Shown: positions 20,918 to 31,375, counted from the first letter of the stretch. The stretch is 64,000 nt of DNA from Legionella qingyii (GCF_003184185.1 NZ_QHJG01000014.1:97396-161395); one strand, 5' to 3'. Made by a program: numbers and translations. Notes: generated by a model not told the origin, from the letters alone.

Positions 20918-22590
20918 TGGATATACGACGTATTGTTTTATATATGGCGCTTGCGCTAGTTAGTTTATCACTTTGGAATGCCTGGCAACTAGATTATCCT
21001 CCTCAGCCAGCGCCAACAGAAAAGGTGAGCGGCCAAGAGCAGAGTGGACAACCTTTGCTTCCGCAAGTTACACCATCCAATACGTCCACCTCAACGCCCA
21101 TCAACCCTGTTGCGGAACAAACTAAAAACAGTAATGTACCGCTAATCCAGGTTAAAACGGATGTTTTAGATGTGGCTATTGATCCGCAACAAGGTGATGT
21201 TGTTTCCGGGCAGCTCCTTGATTATCCGCAAAGTGTAGATGAAAAGAATAAACCATTTCTTCTTTTACAAAATCAGGCAAATGAGCGTTATGTTGCAAAC
21301 AGCAGCCTTTTTGTTGCTTCAGGACAGAACGTCCAAGCTCTTGATTTCAATTTTACGACAGCACAACAGAATTACGTAATGGCGCCCGACCAGCAGCAAT
21401 TAACGGTAACTCTTAGTGGAACAAATAGTGAAGGACTCAATGTAAAAAAAGAGTTTATTTTTACTAAAGGCAGCTATCTTATCGATGTAAATTATAAAAT
21501 TGTTAACAAGGGCAGCAATGAATGGACTGGATATTTGAATACCCAGTTATTACGCAGCTCACCCAAAGAAGATAAGTCAAGCGTATTTCATGTTGGCTCA
21601 TATACTGGTGCTTCTTATTCAGAACCCGGAAAACACCGCTATCAAAAAGTAAGCTTTAGCGATATGAATAAAGCAAATCTGGATGTGGATAGTAAAGGCG
21701 GTTGGATTGCTATGCAACAACATTACTTTTTAAGCGCCTGGGTTCCTGCAGCAAATGCGAATAACAAGTTTTATACACGAGCTGCCAATGATGATTATAC
21801 TATTGGTGCTGTGAGCAAGCCGATTACCCTTAAACCCGAAGAGCAAACAACTGTTGGTTCCAAATTGTATATTGGTCCAGAAATTACGAGCGTGTTAAAA
21901 GAGATTGCTCCATCACTGGATCTTACTGTTGATTATGGCATGTTATGGTTTTTATCTTCGTTATTATTTTCGTTGATGAAAACAATTTATAATTTCATTG
22001 GCAACTGGGGTTGGTCTATCGTATTAGTTACTGTATTGATTAAACTGGCATTTTACCGCTTATCAGCGGCCAGCTATAAATCAATGGCTGGTATGCGTAA
22101 ATTGCAACCCAAATTGCAAGCGCTACGTGAGCGTTATGGCGATGATAAAGCTAAAATCAGCCAAGCGACTATGGAATTGTACAGGCAGGAAAAGGTAAAT
22201 CCTTTAGGCGGTTGTTTGCCTATATTGATCCAAATTCCAGTATTTATTGCTCTATATTGGGTTCTATTGGAAAGTGTTGAGCTAAGACAAGCTCCATTTA
22301 TCTTTTGGATTAAAGATTTGGCCTCACCTGATCCTTATCATGTATTGCCAATAATCATGGGGGCTACCATGCTGATTCAACAAAAATTGAATCCTGCGCC
22401 TCCAGATCCAATGCAAGCAAAAGTGATGATGTTTTTACCGGTGTTATTTACTGCTTTATTCTGGAATTTCCCAGCCGGTTTGGTTCTGTATTGGATAGTG
22501 AATAATACCTTGTCCATATTGCAACAATGGTACATTACACGTAAATATTCAGATGAAAAACCAGCCAAAAAACTTGTTCCAGCTAAATAA
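20917..22590 (+). CDS. yidC: membrane protein insertase YidC
   Basis: 557 residues. The N-terminal transmembrane anchor ([18 protein letters not shown]) is followed by a Q/P/T-rich linker, the large periplasmic beta domain (about residues 65-340) and the conserved core of five transmembrane helices with a hydrophilic groove arginine ([12 protein letters not shown] region). [19 protein letters not shown] is diagnostic. It inserts inner-membrane proteins alone or with SecYEG. The ATG overlaps the yidD stop (TGATG); a TTG three bases earlier is less likely. Confidence 0.97.
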   Translation: MDIRRIVLYMALALVSLSLWNAWQLDYPPQPAPTEKVSGQEQSGQPLLPQVTPSNTSTSTPINPVAEQTKNSNVPLIQVKTDVLDVAIDPQQGDVVSGQLLDYPQSVDEKNKPFLLLQNQANERYVANSSLFVASGQNVQALDFNFTTAQQNYVMAPDQQQLTVTLSGTNSEGLNVKKEFIFTKGSYLIDVNYKIVNKGSNEWTGYLNTQLLRSSPKEDKSSVFHVGSYTGASYSEPGKHRYQKVSFSDMNKANLDVDSKGGWIAMQQHYFLSAWVPAANANNKFYTRAANDDYTIGAVSKPITLKPEEQTTVGSKLYIGPEITSVLKEIAPSLDLTVDYGMLWFLSSLLFSLMKTIYNFIGNWGWSIVLVTVLIKLAFYRLSAASYKSMAGMRKLQPKLQALRERYGDDKAKISQATMELYRQEKVNPLGGCLPILIQIPVFIALYWVLLESVELRQAPFIFWIKDLASPDPYHVLPIIMGATMLIQQKLNPAPPDPMQAKVMMFLPVLFTALFWNFPAGLVLYWIVNNTLSILQQWYITRKYSDEKPAKKLVPAK

Positions 22591-23955
22591 ATGACTACAG
22601 AAACTATCGTAGCTATAGCTACCCCACCTGGAAGAGGTGGGGTAGGAATAATCCGATTATCCGGTCCAGAAGCATACTCTATTGCCTTTTCTCTCAATGG
22701 TAACAAATCATTACCACCACGCATGGCTACTTTTTGCTCCTTTTATTCATTTTGCAACAATGAGCACGCCCAGCAACTTGATACTCTGATTGATCAAGGG
22801 ATAATGATTTATTTTAAAGCGCCTCACTCTTTTACTGGGGAAGATGTTGTTGAGATTCAAGCGCACGGCTCGCCTGTTGTGCTTGATATGCTGACTAAAG
22901 TATGTATTCATTTAGGGGCTCGCTTGGCACGGCCAGGGGAGTTTTCCGAGCGTGCGTTTATAAATGATAAAATTGATTTAACTCAAGCTGAAGCTATTGC
23001 TGATTTAATTCAAGCCAGTTCGCAAACCGCTGCGCGAATGGCGTTAAAGTCATTACAGGGTGAATTCTCAAATAAAATAAATAAGTTAAATGAAAAGATT
23101 ATTTACTTGCGTTTATATGTTGAAGCAGCAATAGATTTTCCAGAAGAAGAAATTGATTTCCTTAATGACGGTAAAGTCGCGCATTTGCTACACGATATTT
23201 TAACTGAATTAGATGAAATCCGTTCCCAAGCCAATCAAGGAGTTATTTTACGTGAGGGATTGTCTGTAGTGATTGCTGGAAGACCTAATGCAGGCAAATC
23301 AACGTTAATTAATTGTTTGGCGGGACGCGATGTGGCTATAGTTACTGAGATTGCTGGCACCACTCGTGATATTATGCGCGAACATATTTTATTGGATGAC
23401 ATCCCCCTCCACATTATTGATACTGCCGGTTTACGTGAGTCTGATGATATTGTCGAAAAGGAAGGGATTAAAAGAGCCTGGCAAGAATTGAAAAAGGCTG
23501 ATTGTGTTTTACTGGTCGTTGATGTAAATGATCTGGAACACCATCATTATTTAACTAAGGAAATTAGAACCGCCTTGCCAGCGGAAGTTCCGATTATTAC
23601 TGTCTTCAATAAAATTGACACCTTAGGTCACCGTGCTCACACAAACAATCATGATATCTATCTTTCTGCAAAATCAGGTGAAGGAATTGATGGCTTAAAG
23701 CAAGTAATAAAACACGTTGTAGGCTATCAACCTAACGAAGGAAATTTTCTTGCCAGAAGACGGCATTTGCAGGCATTGGATGAAGCAAAAAAATTACTTT
23801 CGACAGGCCAGCAACAATTGGCAGAGCATCGTGCTGGAGAGTTACTGGCAGAAGACTTGCGTCTGGCACATCAAAGTCTATGCGAAATAACAGGCGAGTT
23901 TAGTTCGGATGACTTATTAGGACGCATCTTTTCCAGCTTTTGTATTGGCAAATAA
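22591..23955 (+). CDS. mnmE: tRNA modification GTPase MnmE
   Basis: 454 residues. N-terminal folate-binding domain ([21 protein letters not shown]), helical domain, and an inserted G domain with G1 GRPNAGKS, G3 DTAG and G4 NKID. The C-terminal CIGK carries the essential cysteine. With MnmG it makes the cmnm5 modification of U34 in tRNAs. The start codon directly follows the yidC stop. mnmG, parA and parB do not follow here, unlike in many bacteria. Confidence 0.97.
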   Translation: MTTETIVAIATPPGRGGVGIIRLSGPEAYSIAFSLNGNKSLPPRMATFCSFYSFCNNEHAQQLDTLIDQGIMIYFKAPHSFTGEDVVEIQAHGSPVVLDMLTKVCIHLGARLARPGEFSERAFINDKIDLTQAEAIADLIQASSQTAARMALKSLQGEFSNKINKLNEKIIYLRLYVEAAIDFPEEEIDFLNDGKVAHLLHDILTELDEIRSQANQGVILREGLSVVIAGRPNAGKSTLINCLAGRDVAIVTEIAGTTRDIMREHILLDDIPLHIIDTAGLRESDDIVEKEGIKRAWQELKKADCVLLVVDVNDLEHHHYLTKEIRTALPAEVPIITVFNKIDTLGHRAHTNNHDIYLSAKSGEGIDGLKQVIKHVVGYQPNEGNFLARRRHLQALDEAKKLLSTGQQQLAEHRAGELLAEDLRLAHQSLCEITGEFSSDDLLGRIFSSFCIGK

Positions 23956-24171
23956 ATTGATTGATAGGCTGTTTAATTTTGCTGGACACAAACCGCCGCA
24001 TTATTAAGTTTTTTATTCTCACTTTTTCACCCCAAAGTGATCTTTACAGCTATAAACACTTTCTTTACTGTTTTGAAACATTATGTTAAAAAAACAAACA
24101 GAAATATCTTGTCAAAACCATTGTCCAATGATAACGTATAAGTCTTACTGTCTATTTTTTGTGAGGTGGTC

Positions 24172-25770
24172 ATGGCTCATTCAAAACATAATGCGGATCT
24201 TAGTAACGATAAGAACTCGTTTTTTATGCAACTTAATAAGAATGAGCTTAAGACTGTAGAGGATATTGAACGTCGTGCTGATAAGCTCGGTTATCCTTTT
24301 ATTTTAGAAAATCAAAAATCTCTTGAAGCTGAATTCACCCAAATGTTTGCAGTGCTGCAAAAGCGAAAAAAAGAAGATAATGAAGCTTTTTGGATGTACT
24401 GTTACTATTGCGCTACCCTGTTAGAGACCTTCCATAAAGCATATTCTCAGTACAGTAAAGAAGAAGATTATAAAAAAATAAAGCAACAAATTAAGAACCG
24501 ATTGTTAAAAAAGGTACAAGAGGATGCCAAAGCAGAGGAAGAGTTCATCGAATCACTGAAAAACAGTTTTCTTAACAGTTTTCATAATTTGATGAATGCA
24601 CCATTACATCTGTCCCAGATTCGTGATTATGTGGCTTATGCTAACTTATGTCGTGTATATTGGGTATTTTGCCGTTTAACTTTAGTATCGGGTTTATCTT
24701 TTGCAAAAGATATGCACCTTATTGAGCATCTGGATTCAATTTTAGGTACACACACGGATGTCGGTCAAATAATTGATTTTCTTAATGCACCCAATGGAGT
24801 ACTTAAATATTTTAGTGTGGGTTTATTTTTAATGCGTTTTGCAATTGATGCAGGCTACTTGGTTGAACATACTTGTTTTCCTACCGAGGAGGAAGAAAAG
24901 AATGGAACTACGGCCTATGAGCGATTTAAATTTGAACTTTATAAACGCCACTGTAATTTTGCCAATGACCTGGTATGGGCTACAATAAATTTCCTAACAA
25001 ATTTTAATCATATTACCCATATACCCGATCCAACAGCCGGAGTAATAACCTGCGTCTTTTTGGGTTTTGACGTGTGTATGACCCTGTATAAATGTCATCT
25101 GGCCAAGCAGGAATATCTGGCTAAAAAGGCACAATATGAGCAAGAAATGGAAGATTACCTGAATCATCCAGAAAAATTTCCTGGTATGACTGATAAGCAA
25201 AGATTAGCTCATGCATCAATGCTCCAACAACAACTTAAAGAATTGGAAATTAACTGGCGTACTAAAGAAAGCACTTTTTATTTTGTTGCTGCCGCAGCCA
25301 CCTTGCTGATGATGGGATTCGGTGCTTCATTACTATTTACTGGCCCAGGAATAGCTGTTGCTTGTTTCTTTGTTTGTACTTTTGCGGTAGCTATGTATCT
25401 TTCTTCTGATGCGTATTCGAAATACCAAGAGAAAAGCATTCGCTTAGAGGAAGCTACCGATAAAGAATATGCTGCGGCACTAATAGAATACGAAGCGGCA
25501 CGTAATGATTTTATCTTCACGATGATAAAAAATACGGTAATGCCTACACTTTTAATTGCTGCCTATGCAACATGTTGGCCGGCAGCAATCGCTTTAACTG
25601 TATTGTATATTGGTTATGAAATTTACCATGCCTATGATCAGCATAATAGTAAGAAAGAGGCTGCTAAGCTGGCTTTGGATGGACCTAATGAAGAAGATAT
25701 AGAAGCTATACCACTTCTTCTAGATGAAGTTCAGACGGACAATGTAGACGGAGCTTCGTGTCTTTGCTAA
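24172..25770 (+). CDS. uncharacterised helical membrane protein, candidate effector
   Basis: I do not recognise this 532-residue protein. Residues 1-360 are largely helical and charged, with hydrophobic helices near 200-230. Two pairs of strong transmembrane segments follow at about 368-410 and 445-485, separated by a charged helical hairpin. The tail is acidic (NEEDIEAIPLLLDEVQ) and ends in Cys-Leu-Cys. I use ATG 24172, preceded by GTGAGG, rather than the GTG at 24166. In L. pneumophila I recall an effector-annotated gene (lpg3000) next to mnmE, so this may be its positional counterpart. It is convergent with rsmI across a hairpin. Confidence 0.6.
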   Translation: MAHSKHNADLSNDKNSFFMQLNKNELKTVEDIERRADKLGYPFILENQKSLEAEFTQMFAVLQKRKKEDNEAFWMYCYYCATLLETFHKAYSQYSKEEDYKKIKQQIKNRLLKKVQEDAKAEEEFIESLKNSFLNSFHNLMNAPLHLSQIRDYVAYANLCRVYWVFCRLTLVSGLSFAKDMHLIEHLDSILGTHTDVGQIIDFLNAPNGVLKYFSVGLFLMRFAIDAGYLVEHTCFPTEEEEKNGTTAYERFKFELYKRHCNFANDLVWATINFLTNFNHITHIPDPTAGVITCVFLGFDVCMTLYKCHLAKQEYLAKKAQYEQEMEDYLNHPEKFPGMTDKQRLAHASMLQQQLKELEINWRTKESTFYFVAAAATLLMMGFGASLLFTGPGIAVACFFVCTFAVAMYLSSDAYSKYQEKSIRLEEATDKEYAAALIEYEAARNDFIFTMIKNTVMPTLLIAAYATCWPAAIALTVLYIGYEIYHAYDQHNSKKEAAKLALDGPNEEDIEAIPLLLDEVQTDNVDGASCLC

Positions 25771-25811
25771 TAAGCGCTCTATGAAGAAAATGCTCAGGCC
25801 TGGTTGAGGTG

Positions 25812-25872
25812 ATGCAACCCAGAGATCTCCACGTTGTAGTACAATGTTTCGATGGGAGATCCCCGGTTGCAT
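25812..25872. repeat. imperfect inverted repeat between convergent genes
   Basis: ATGCAACCCAGAGATCTCC pairs, with one or two mismatches, with GGAGATCCCCGGTTGCAT across about 24 bases. It could end transcription from both sides. The arm sequence differs from the two other repeat families in the window. Confidence 0.6.
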
Positions 25873-25977
25873 TTGGATGGCAGGGAATCATAATATCTGC
25901 ACTAAAGCGCTCGTCCTTGCGGATAAGCTGTGGAGCTTAGGTGCAGATTGCTCAAGAGACAGGTGGATTTACCCTGA

Positions 25978-26835
25978 TTAAATGGATTTATTTTTTATTG
26001 CTAAAGCCTTTTCATACAATTCATTTTTATTCCCACTGCTCAATTTGCAAGCGATTGCTACCGCCTGCTTGAGTGGTAGTTCATCTAATAATACGTTTAG
26101 AAGTTTTTCGTAGGCTTCAGGTTCATTCGAAACAGGTCGCGGAGGAATTAATAATACAAACTCCCCTTTTACATGTCCCGGATCTGCCAAAAGCCAATTT
26201 TTGACTTCAAGTACAGTGCCAGTAATAATGCGTTCAAAAGTTTTGGTTAATTCTTTTGCCAAGACCATCTCACACGTCTGTCCATAAATTTCGCCAAGGT
26301 CATCCAGGCACTCCAGAATGCGATGCGTTGATTCATAAAAAATCAAAGTGTGCGGTTCTGTACGCAAGGCATCGAGTTTAATTTTTCGGGCATGCTGTTT
26401 TGCTGGGAGGAATCCTAAAAATAAAAAGGAATCGCAAGGAATGCCCGCAGCACAAAGAGCAGTAATTAATGCACAAGCTCCGGGAACAGGAGTAACCGGA
26501 ATTTGCTGCTGACGGGCCAATTTTACCAATAAAAAACCTGGGTCGCTAATTAATGGAGTTCCGGCATCACTGATTAAGGCGATGGATTTTCCTGTTAAGA
26601 GTTGGTCAATAAAATGTTTGCTTTTATCATTTTCATTATGTGCGTGGAGTGATTCAAGATTATTTTTAATTCCTAAAGAACTCAGTAACGGTGCCGAATG
26701 ACGCGTATCTTCAGCTAAAATGATATCAACAGACTTGAGAACCTCTAATGCTCTAAACGTAATATCCTCACGGTTTCCTATGGGAGTTGCAACAATATAA
26801 AGCGTACCAATGCCTGTTGCTAGTGAGTTAGTCAT
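25978..26835 (-). CDS. rsmI: 16S rRNA (cytidine-1402-2'-O)-methyltransferase
   Basis: SAM-dependent tetrapyrrole-methylase-fold enzyme that methylates the ribose of C1402 in 16S rRNA. GTLYIVATPIGNREDITFRAL and AEDTRHSAPLL are family signatures; LISDAGTPLISDPG and VTPVPGACALITAL form the substrate and SAM site. 285 residues, normal. It is divergent from lpoA, and their start regions nearly touch (43 bases), as in E. coli yraL-yraM. Confidence 0.96.
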   Translation of the reverse strand: MTNSLATGIGTLYIVATPIGNREDITFRALEVLKSVDIILAEDTRHSAPLLSSLGIKNNLESLHAHNENDKSKHFIDQLLTGKSIALISDAGTPLISDPGFLLVKLARQQQIPVTPVPGACALITALCAAGIPCDSFLFLGFLPAKQHARKIKLDALRTEPHTLIFYESTHRILECLDDLGEIYGQTCEMVLAKELTKTFERIITGTVLEVKNWLLADPGHVKGEFVLLIPPRPVSNEPEAYEKLLNVLLDELPLKQAVAIACKLSSGNKNELYEKALAIKNKSI

Positions 26836-26878
26836 GGTTTATCCTCTTGCGTTATTGCTTATTCAATTCTTGAAAAAC

Positions 26879-28696
26879 ATGTTAATAAAAATTCGCGTAT
26901 TTTTTTTACTGACATCTACTTTTTTTCTTTGCCAGTGTACTACCGCAGTGAATCCTCCAGAAATGGCAGCGCCAGTGCCTGCATCTAAGGTAGAAAAGAA
27001 AAAAATAGCGAGTCCTTATTCCAAATCTACTGCAAATTACCTTATGCAGGCTAAAAATCAAGAAGGCATTGATAAGCAACAATCGTTACTCTCGGCCGCG
27101 GGACGTTTGATTTCAGACGGTCAATGGCGACAAGGTGCTGCTATTTTAGCACAGACTTCTGACTTAACACCGGTACTTAATGATGAAAAAAATCTTTTAC
27201 TAGCCCAAATTGATCTCATTCGTGACCGACCCAATATGGCACGGAACAAATTAGTTAGTATAAAGGAACGTGAAGCATTTTCTGCATACCAAAAGATCCA
27301 GTTTCATGAACTTTTGGCACAAGCCTATCGTGGCGAAGGTAAGTCATTGGAGTCGATTAATGAGCGGATAGAACTTGAGACTTTGTTGGCCGATGAAGAG
27401 AGTCAAGATAATAATAGGCGCGCCCTGTGGTTAACTCTAACGCGGATGTCACAAACAGAATTAAATTCATTGGCTGCTAAAGCATCAAGCCAATCTGTTT
27501 TACAAGGCTGGATTGGGCTGGCATTGATTTCTCGCAAGTATCGAGATAACCCAAAATCTTTGCTCGCTGCTTTAGAGCAGTGGCAATCTCAGTACAGTAA
27601 CCACCCTGCAGGTCATATTTTGCCTAATCCACTGGACTCGATTGCAAATAAAATACGTGCTCAACCGAAACAGGTTGCTCTTTTGTTACCTGTAAGTGGT
27701 TCTTTGCAAGGACCGGGTTCTGCTGTACGTGATGGGTTTATGGCGGCATATAACAAAAACAGTGAACAATCGATGCAGGTGAAAACTTATGATACCAATA
27801 AAGGCAATGTTGCTTCTTTGTATCAAAAAGCAATTGATGATGGCGCTGATTATATTGTAGGCCCTTTAACCAAATCACAAGTAGCCACAGTTGCAGCCTT
27901 ACCACATCCTGTCCCCACTCTGTTATTAAATGATGCAGATACCAATATTCAGGAAAATTCTTATTTATTCGGACTTTCTCCCGCTAATGAAGCAACCCAG
28001 GTGGCAATCAGAGCAAAAGATAAGGGATATAGTCGAGCATTAATTATTGCACCTGCAAATGAATGGGGAAAAGAGATAACCAAAGCGTTTACGCAACAAT
28101 GGCAAAAAAATGGTGGACGAGTTGTTGATACTTTTTTATATGGTTCTAATGATGATTTGAATAAAAAAATGAAGGATTTTCTGCAAATCAGCAACAGCCA
28201 GCAGCGTGAAAAAAAATTAAGGGAGTTATTAGGGTATAAAATTCAGCCAATTATTAGTCGCAGACAAGATTTTGATATGATATTTCTACTGGCCTATCCG
28301 TCAAAGGCCCGTCAGATTATGCCTTTACTAAATTATTATTACGCAGGAGACGTTCCTGTATATGCTACAGCCAGTGTCTATGGTGGAAGCGCTAACCCAC
28401 TGAAAGATAAAGATCTTGATGGAGTTATTTTCTGTGATATTCCCTGGGTTTTCTCGCATCAGGCAGGAACTCGCAATTGGCCTGAACAATTTAACAGTTA
28501 CAATCGATTGTATGCTTTAGGAATAGACAGTTATACTTTGGCCACCCAATTGAATCAATTGATGCTATTTCCTGCGGATCGGTCGCATAATGGGGATGGT
28601 ATTTTATACCTCAAGCCATCTCAACAGGTTGCACGTATTTTGGAGTGGGGGCAGTTCAAACAAGGCCTCGTGCATTCCTTGGGTGAGACGGTGTAA
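26879..28696 (+). CDS. lpoA: outer-membrane lipoprotein LpoA, penicillin-binding protein activator
   Basis: Lipoprotein that activates PBP1A from the outer membrane. N-terminal TPR-like helical region (about 60-260), then a periplasmic-binding-protein-like domain (QVALLLPVSGSLQGPGSAVRDGFMAAY onward). I put the start at ATG 26879, which gives a short signal sequence with Cys at LCQC; the Gln before the Cys is atypical for a lipobox. The frame also allows ATG 26834 or a GTG at 26810, but these overlap rsmI. First gene of lpoA-yraN-diaA-dolP. Confidence 0.92.
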   Translation: MLIKIRVFFLLTSTFFLCQCTTAVNPPEMAAPVPASKVEKKKIASPYSKSTANYLMQAKNQEGIDKQQSLLSAAGRLISDGQWRQGAAILAQTSDLTPVLNDEKNLLLAQIDLIRDRPNMARNKLVSIKEREAFSAYQKIQFHELLAQAYRGEGKSLESINERIELETLLADEESQDNNRRALWLTLTRMSQTELNSLAAKASSQSVLQGWIGLALISRKYRDNPKSLLAALEQWQSQYSNHPAGHILPNPLDSIANKIRAQPKQVALLLPVSGSLQGPGSAVRDGFMAAYNKNSEQSMQVKTYDTNKGNVASLYQKAIDDGADYIVGPLTKSQVATVAALPHPVPTLLLNDADTNIQENSYLFGLSPANEATQVAIRAKDKGYSRALIIAPANEWGKEITKAFTQQWQKNGGRVVDTFLYGSNDDLNKKMKDFLQISNSQQREKKLRELLGYKIQPIISRRQDFDMIFLLAYPSKARQIMPLLNYYYAGDVPVYATASVYGGSANPLKDKDLDGVIFCDIPWVFSHQAGTRNWPEQFNSYNRLYALGIDSYTLATQLNQLMLFPADRSHNGDGILYLKPSQQVARILEWGQFKQGLVHSLGETV

Positions 28697-28699
28697 TTG

Positions 28700-29056
28700 A
28701 TGACCTATGAGAAAGGCCGTATTGCTGAAGAAAAAGCTTTAGCATATTTAAAAAAGCAAGGTCTTGAGTTCATAACGCAAAATTACAATTGCCGCTTGGG
28801 TGAAATTGATTTAATTATGCGTGACAAGGAACAGTTGGTTTTTATAGAGGTACGTTCGCGCGTTTCTACCCAGTTTGGTGGTGGCATTGCAAGCGTTACT
28901 TATACAAAAAAACAAAAAATACTCAAAGCAGCGACTTATTATCTGCTGGAACATCGAAAGTATGACCAATTAGCTCTTCGTTTTGATGTTGTAAGTATTG
29001 ATGGAAAATCAGCATCCATTAATTGGATAAAAGATGCATTTGGAACGGATTATTAA
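28700..29056 (+). CDS. yraN: UPF0102 protein YraN
   Basis: 118-residue endonuclease-like-fold protein of unknown role. The family core is clear: GRIAEEKALAYLKKQGLEFI, then NYNCRLGEIDLIMRD and LVFIEVRSR, which holds the E-x-R and acidic residues of the PD-(D/E)XK-type fold. It begins four bases after the lpoA stop; an in-frame TTG just before is less likely. Confidence 0.93.
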   Translation: MTYEKGRIAEEKALAYLKKQGLEFITQNYNCRLGEIDLIMRDKEQLVFIEVRSRVSTQFGGGIASVTYTKKQKILKAATYYLLEHRKYDQLALRFDVVSIDGKSASINWIKDAFGTDY

Positions 29057-29062
29057 TTAAAT

Positions 29063-29144
29063 GTAGCCTGGGTAGCGAAGTGGAACCCGGGAGTTTTATC
29101 ATCTGAACAATAACCAGGGTTCCGCTTCGCTTCACCCAGGCTAC
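29063..29144. repeat. 'GTAGCCTGGGTGAAGCG' hairpin repeat (best copy)
   Basis: The arms GTAGCCTGGG...GAACCC and GGGTTCCGCTTCGC...CCCAGGCTAC pair with few mismatches around 30 bases of loop. It separates yraN from diaA within an otherwise tight operon and might attenuate or stabilise the transcript. Related copies lie at 12399, 17350 (weak), 45174 and 54815. Confidence 0.75.
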
Positions 29145-29171
29145 AAAGAAAGTACAAGATAGAGGTTTAAT

Positions 29172-29774
29172 ATGATGGGACAAATGGAAGAACGAGTAAG
29201 ACATCTGTTTGGGGTAAATATAGAAACCAAAATAGCACTTGCTGATTCTTTATCTGATTCAATCGCCAAAGCCGGGCAACGTTTAGTGAATTGTTTGCTT
29301 GCCGATGGCAAAATATTATTGTGTGGTAATGGAGGGTCAAGTGCCAATTGCATGCACTTTGCAAGCGCCATGTTGAATCAATTTGAAGTTGAACGCCCGG
29401 CTCTTCCGGTAATTAATTTAAGTACTGATGCGAGCAGTTTAAGTTATTCTGCAAATGATAATCATTATAACCAGGTTTTTGCGCGCCAAATTCAGGCTTT
29501 AGGACAAGAAAACGATGTGCTGCTTTTATTAACTACCTCAGGTAACTCCGACAGTATGTTATACGCGCTTCATGCCGCTAATGAACGTGGGATGGACACC
29601 GTAGCCTTAAGCGGACGTGATGGAGGAGTGCTAGCAAATCATTTGGGCCCAGAAGATATTGAGCTTCGCGTTGTGTCAGATAATTCAGCACGAATTAGAG
29701 AAATGCACTTGTTCATCTTACACTGCTTTTGTGATTTAATTGACCAGTCATTATTTGGTCAGGTGTTGGGGTAA
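29172..29774 (+). CDS. diaA: SIS-domain DnaA-associated protein DiaA
   Basis: 200-residue sugar-isomerase (SIS) fold protein. The phosphosugar loop motif GNGGSSANCMHFAS and LTTSGNSDSMLYAL are clear. The fold is shared with phosphoheptose isomerase GmhA, but the setting between yraN and a dolP-like gene is that of diaA, which tetramerises on DnaA and stimulates initiation at oriC. AGAGG lies six bases before the first ATG; a second ATG follows directly. Confidence 0.9.
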   Translation: MMGQMEERVRHLFGVNIETKIALADSLSDSIAKAGQRLVNCLLADGKILLCGNGGSSANCMHFASAMLNQFEVERPALPVINLSTDASSLSYSANDNHYNQVFARQIQALGQENDVLLLLTTSGNSDSMLYALHAANERGMDTVALSGRDGGVLANHLGPEDIELRVVSDNSARIREMHLFILHCFCDLIDQSLFGQVLG

Positions 29775-29777
29775 AAA

Positions 29778-30344
29778 ATGAGTTTCAAATTAAAATCAAT
29801 CGCTTTTCTTTTAGTAACCACCTTGCTGACAGGATGTGTTGCTGCTGTTGTAACTGGAGCTGTTGCTGGCATGGTTTATGACCGACGCGGTGTCATTACC
29901 ATGGAGGCTGATGCGCGATTATTTCATGTGATTCATAAGGCCATAGTAACAAATCGGCAGTTTAGTGATTCGCGAGTTATTGTGACTAGTTTTAATCGTG
30001 CGGTTTTACTTGTAGGCCAAACACCAACAGCTTCTTTACGTGATTTAGCCGAAAAAATAGCCCGAAGTGCTCCAGGTGCACATCGAGTTTATAATGAAAT
30101 ATCAGTTGGTTATCCTATACCGCTTACAGAGCGCTCTAAAGACAGTTTGATAACCAGTCAAGTCCGCAGCAGAATGTTGGCTAAAAAGGGACTTGAGTCC
30201 GGATCAATTCGTATTGTGACAGAAAATAAAGTAGTTTATCTCATGGGTATCGTTAACGCACAGCAAGCAGCTCTTGCAGTCGATGCGGCGCGGCGAGTTA
30301 ATGGTGTGAATAAAGTAGTTAAAATTTTTCAGTATATTCACTAA
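29778..30344 (+). CDS. dolP: BON-domain outer-membrane lipoprotein, DolP-like
   Basis: 188 residues. The signal ends in LLTGC (lipid-modified Cys20), then the conserved AVVTGAVAGMVYDRRG, and two BON domains at about 48-115 and 123-188. DolP (YraP) keeps the outer membrane intact and is linked to BAM and amidase activation. Starts three bases after diaA. Confidence 0.9.
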   Translation: MSFKLKSIAFLLVTTLLTGCVAAVVTGAVAGMVYDRRGVITMEADARLFHVIHKAIVTNRQFSDSRVIVTSFNRAVLLVGQTPTASLRDLAEKIARSAPGAHRVYNEISVGYPIPLTERSKDSLITSQVRSRMLAKKGLESGSIRIVTENKVVYLMGIVNAQQAALAVDAARRVNGVNKVVKIFQYIH

Positions 30345-30349
30345 ATGAA

Positions 30350-30934
30350 ATGTTAAAACAAGGATGTTTTGCAGTATTACTTGCTAGTGTTCTATTCTGT
30401 TTATATGGCTGTGTAGGCGGCATATGGACTGGCGCTACTATGGTCTACGACAGACATAATGTGTATAAGAAACTGGATGATTACAGCTTAAATATAAAAG
30501 TGAATAATGCGATAACTGTCGATAACAAATTCAAAAATAATGGATGTGTTATCGATATCGCCGTGTTCAATGGTGATATTTTAGTCTCCGGACACGTTCC
30601 CACGGCTGAAATGAAAGAGAAATTGAGTCAACGATTAGCTAAGGTAAAAGGTTACAGGCGTTTATTTAATCAAGTACAGGTTCGCACTGAAGAGTCCAAT
30701 TTGATGCTAGATAGCTGGATAACGGCGAAAATTCGCGGGCAAATGTTTGCTGATGATTCGATTGATCCTAATGCATTCAAAATTGTTACTTCAGATCAAG
30801 TGGTGTATTTGATGGGAGATGTCCATAAGGAACAAGCTGAAAAAGTAATTAATATGGCAAGAGAAACCAGCGATGTTGTACGTGTGGTAAAAATGCTCAA
30901 ATATTTTACTTATCAGGATAATTCTGTAGGGTAA
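30350..30934 (+). CDS. second BON-domain lipoprotein
   Basis: 194 residues with signal peptide and lipobox CLYGC, then GATMVYDRHN and two BON domains, the same layout as the gene five bases upstream. It is probably a tandem paralogue with divergent sequence, made with it from one transcript. E. coli has only one gene at this place. A terminator-like hairpin follows. Confidence 0.85.
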   Translation: MLKQGCFAVLLASVLFCLYGCVGGIWTGATMVYDRHNVYKKLDDYSLNIKVNNAITVDNKFKNNGCVIDIAVFNGDILVSGHVPTAEMKEKLSQRLAKVKGYRRLFNQVQVRTEESNLMLDSWITAKIRGQMFADDSIDPNAFKIVTSDQVVYLMGDVHKEQAEKVINMARETSDVVRVVKMLKYFTYQDNSVG

Positions 30935-30990
30935 TCCTAAAAAGAGCGCTTGATTAAAATATCACATACAACCAACCGCCCTTTTTAGGA
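30935..30990. terminator. bidirectional terminator-like hairpin
   Basis: TCCTAAAAAG (30935-30944) pairs perfectly with CTTTTTAGGA (30981-30990), with a loop of 36 bases partly able to pair further (AGCG/CGCC). It separates the plus-strand dolP cluster from the minus-strand small gene, which ends at 31001. Confidence 0.6.
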
Positions 30991-31000
30991 TGTATGTATA

Positions 31001-31243
31001 TTAATGGAAATGCCCCTTATCAGGTCGCTTACGCATTTTCCTTAATTTAAGTTGGCGTAATAATCCCGTGGAGCCGGTTAACTCTTCTTCACTTATATCG
31101 TTACCTTGATTACAAGGGTGGGATCTAAAGTGTTGTCGATATTCTAGATGATGTTTGTTATGTTTATGATGTAACCCATCGCTATAACGAGCGAGCATTT
31201 TTTGCTGCAGGCTGGCTGCAGTACGTTGGATCTTATCAGGCAT
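31001..31243 (-). CDS. small basic His-rich hypothetical protein
   Basis: 80 residues with no family I recognise. It is rich in His, Lys and Arg (LHHKHNKHHLEYRQHFRSHP and RQLKLRKMRKRPDKGHFH at the end), with no signal or membrane segment. I start it at ATG 31243, preceded by AAAGGAAAG; a longer frame to 31273 lacks such a site. The charge suggests nucleic-acid or metal binding, a guess from composition only. Confidence 0.55.
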   Translation of the reverse strand: MPDKIQRTAASLQQKMLARYSDGLHHKHNKHHLEYRQHFRSHPCNQGNDISEEELTGSTGLLRQLKLRKMRKRPDKGHFH

Positions 31244-31375
31244 GTTCTTTCCTTTTGCGAGGTTAATAAACACTACTTATTACCCGAGTTGCGATAATAA
31301 GCTCCACACTTTAATTATAGACGTTAAAATCTAGTGTAATTGGCTTCCGCAGGAAAACTATAAAGGAGAAAATGG

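Noticed and set aside
24060..24110. Two TTTAC words upstream of the 532-residue gene as a CpxR site
   Set aside because: The spacing is 21 bases, not the one-turn spacing of the direct repeats.
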